This document shows positions 63,885 through 64,000 of a stretch of DNA of 64,000 nt, piece by piece. Within the stretch, counting starts at the first letter, position 1. Every line of letters starts with the position of its first letter. The stretch comes from Bacillus yapensis. GTDB taxonomy: Bacteria; Bacillota; Bacilli; Bacillales; Cytobacillaceae. The notes beneath the pieces are model-generated. The model saw only the letters and a program-made list of their open reading frames with translations. It was not told the DNA's origin and did not search any database. Made by a program: the position numbers and the translations under genes. The DNA is taken from assembly GCF_005280205.1 (NCBI RefSeq), contig NZ_SUND01000014.1:78530-142529 (forward strand), in the 5' to 3' direction.

Positions 63885-64000
63885 GTGTGCCGGGCATGTT
63901 CACTAGCTAGGCGGTGCAAGTCCGCTATGGGCGTTGGGATATGCGAACCATTAGCCGAAAGCAAGGGTGTCCGTGGTGACGCGGAATCTGAAGGAAGCTC
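63885..64000 (+). mobile_element. Group IIC intron, 5' end only
   Basis: Starts GTGTGCCGGGCATG and continues with segments such as GCAAGGGTGTCCGTGG and GAATCTGAAGGAAGC, which match domain I of group IIC introns such as that of Oceanobacillus iheyensis. Insertion right after a terminator stem plus TTAT is the known target preference of class C introns. The body and any reverse transcriptase gene lie beyond the window. Confidence 0.85.

Larger units (their letters stand above)
58365..64000 (+). mobile_element. Tn7-like transposon (tnsA-proximal end and tnsABC-tniQ; far end outside window)
   Basis: One end is fixed at 58365: TGTAAAAG followed by GACAGGAAAGTCTAAACT, the same 8-bp terminus plus box arrangement as Tn7. 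The tnsA-tnsB-tnsC-tniQ operon lies directly inside, reading away from the end. The DNA is visibly more AT-rich than the core region. No cargo, Cas gene or opposite end is visible before 64000, so the element continues to the right. As in Tn7 at glmS, the tnsA-proximal end abuts the 3' end of a co-directional gene. Confidence 0.88.

Noticed and set aside
58365..64000. CRISPR-associated (Cas-guided) version of a Tn7-like element
   Set aside because: No cas gene or repeat array is visible, and TniQ is 519 residues, the TnsD length for fixed-site targeting. Cargo beyond 64000 cannot be judged.

Overview
The window looks like a chromosome segment of a low-GC, spore-forming member of the Bacillaceae. 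The evidence is the des-desKR cold-adaptation operon, the glgBCDAP glycogen cluster, a sporulenol-synthase-type squalene cyclase (sqhC), YwaC/RelP, a SpoIISA toxin, strong AAGGAGG ribosome binding sites, frequent GTG/TTG starts and Bacillus-type regulatory boxes (cre, MhqR-like). The genus cannot be fixed from the sequence alone; no rRNA or tRNA gene and no CRISPR array was seen.

Layout. 1-12.0 kb is metabolism and housekeeping: a truncated D-Ala-D-Ala carboxypeptidase, a hydroxypyruvate isomerase-like/tartronate semialdehyde reductase-like pair, a CAP-domain protein, exoA, a DEAD-box helicase with a basic tail, a patatin, an acyl-CoA synthetase, an AraC regulator and an EamA exporter. 12.1-14.3 kb holds two tiny minus-strand genes and a TetR-relP operon behind two near-identical palindromes. 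14.5-25.2 kb is the glycogen cluster glgB-glgC-glgD-glgA-glgP plus a GH13 debranching/dextrin hydrolase, with a structured intergenic repeat between glgB and glgC. 26.0-28.9 kb is des-desK-desR. 29.4-32.9 kb is a thiolase/SDR/aldehyde dehydrogenase set, with a perfect CcpA cre box upstream of the thiolase. 33-43 kb carries sqhC, oxidoreductases, a CapA-like protein, an MhqR-box-controlled dioxygenase and an MltG-like pair. 43.4-43.7 kb is a compact type I toxin-antitoxin locus. 44-56 kb has a GGDEF-EAL protein, an LLM flavoprotein, two GH18 proteins flanking a frameshifted TOTE-type primase-helicase, and a glycosyltransferase.

The right end (55.6-64 kb) is accessory DNA. A SpoIISA-like toxin is followed by two small related antitoxin-like ORFs. 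Next comes a LAGLIDADG protein with an HTH front and two ribbon-helix-helix-like tail repeats, behind a promoter with a LexA-like box. The base after its stop codon begins a Tn7-like transposon: an 8-bp TGT-terminus, three boxes closely resembling Tn7 TnsB sites, and a tight tnsA-tnsB-tnsC-tniQ(tnsD) operon. The tniQ terminator hairpin is followed directly by the 5' end of a group IIC intron that runs out of the window. The arrangement is parallel to Tn7 at glmS and suggests the 3' end of the LAGLIDADG gene is the attachment site, which would be unusual; the other transposon end lies outside the window.

A family of about 170-180 bp structured intergenic repeats (three copies and one remnant) is scattered through the window and shows compensatory stem changes.
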